In this document: one piece after another, positions 63,825 to 64,000 of the stretch
How positions within the stretch are numbered: the first letter of the stretch is position 1
How the letters are laid out: every line of letters starts with the position of its first letter
Assembly (NCBI GenBank): GCA_026129905.1
Contig: JAHCHE010000010.1
Location: 206,994-270,993 of the forward strand
Length of the DNA: 64,000 bases
Source: Bryobacteraceae bacterium
GTDB taxonomy: Bacteria > Acidobacteriota > Terriglobia > Bryobacterales > Bryobacteraceae
Direction of reading: 5' to 3'
Notes under the pieces: generated by a model
Databases searched by the model: none
What the model was told of the DNA's origin: nothing
Seen by the model: only the letters and a program-made list of their open reading frames with translations
Translations under genes and position numbers: made by a program

Positions 63825-64000
63825 AAATACCTCGCGATCTCTCCGGCGCGCGCCTCGCTGACGTTTTGTGCCGGCGATGGCAATACAAGAAGAAGCACCA
63901 AACCGGCAGCCATATCATCCTGGAAACCTCGGAGCCGACTCACCAAAGAATCGCGATTCCGGACCACTACGCGCTCCGGGTTGGCACCCTGAATTCAATC
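63821..64000 (+). CDS. hicA: HicA-type toxin (truncated by window end)
   Basis: The 60 visible residues (KIPRDLSGARLADVLCRRWQ...) include the conserved catalytic His of HicA in the GSH motif of HQTGSHIILE, followed by a QRIAIPDHYALRVGTLNSI stretch. This is the dsRNA-binding-like fold of the HicA mRNA interferase. The ATG overlaps the hicB stop by 4 nt, which is normal for the antitoxin-first arrangement. The gene continues beyond the window. Confidence 0.75.
   Translation, partial: MKIPRDLSGARLADVLCRRWQYKKKHQTGSHIILETSEPTHQRIAIPDHYALRVGTLNSI

Overview
The window is a high-GC chromosomal segment of an acidobacterium, most likely of the Solibacter/Bryobacter type. Three things suggest this: a VWA-related protein of the Acidobacteria-specific kind at 28378-29415; C-terminal domains of the Solibacter-expanded TIGR03437 type in secreted proteins at 47311-48933 and 62100-63440 (possibly also 54564-56267); and a relict MacB/FtsX-type permease tail near 63.5 kb. 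Taxonomy is inferred from these families only. No rRNA, tRNA, CRISPR array or intact transposase was found.

Layout. 0-4.5 kb: asparagine-synthase-like protein, nitrilase, small outer-membrane barrel, secreted amidohydrolase, bactofilin. 4.5-10 kb: small exported protein, two polytopic membrane proteins (one GT39-like), a GT2 glycosyltransferase and a Tat-exported aldo/keto reductase. 10-11.6 kb: cysK preceded by a cysteine-free Rrf2 regulator. 11.6-20.3 kb: a Ser/Thr kinase with PEGA domains, then a surface-polysaccharide block (GtrA, CDP-alcohol phosphotransferase, three GT2 enzymes, a DUF1972 glycosyltransferase) ending in alanine racemase. 20.3-25.8 kb: the probable replication-origin region, dnaA-dnaN-gyrB without recF, with an inverted pair of DnaA boxes before dnaA. 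25.8-31 kb: acyl-CoA ligase, an S24/LexA-fold protein without a DNA-binding head, the VWA protein and a PLP decarboxylase. 31-39.4 kb: DUF4832-type glycoside hydrolase, transglutaminase-like secreted protein, double alpha/beta hydrolase and a TonB-dependent receptor. 39.4-43.3 kb: M20 peptidase, murJ (apparently starting at CTG) and a zinc-ribbon coiled-coil protein. 43.3-46.3 kb: a minus-strand operon (epimerase, BON-OmpA protein, coiled-coil protein, DapA-like lyase). 46.4-57.1 kb: exported epimerase, TIGR03437 protein, PhzF, AAE-type transporter, GH32, ADP-ribosylglycohydrolase, TolB-like protein and a YpfJ-type metallopeptidase.

The most unusual part is 57.2-61.7 kb: three tightly coupled genes for a winged-helix protein, an ORC/STAND-like AAA ATPase and a protein that joins a complete Cas4/RecB-type PD-(D/E)XK nuclease to an FtsK/HerA motor. 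This looks like an undescribed DNA-processing or anti-phage system. Two kilobases downstream, 110 bp of a diverged ftsK paralogue is spliced between the relict tail of an ABC permease gene and the start of a hicB antitoxin gene, whose hicA partner runs off the window. Nine of the ten differences in that fragment are silent, so it seems to derive from a second, functional copy of the same system.
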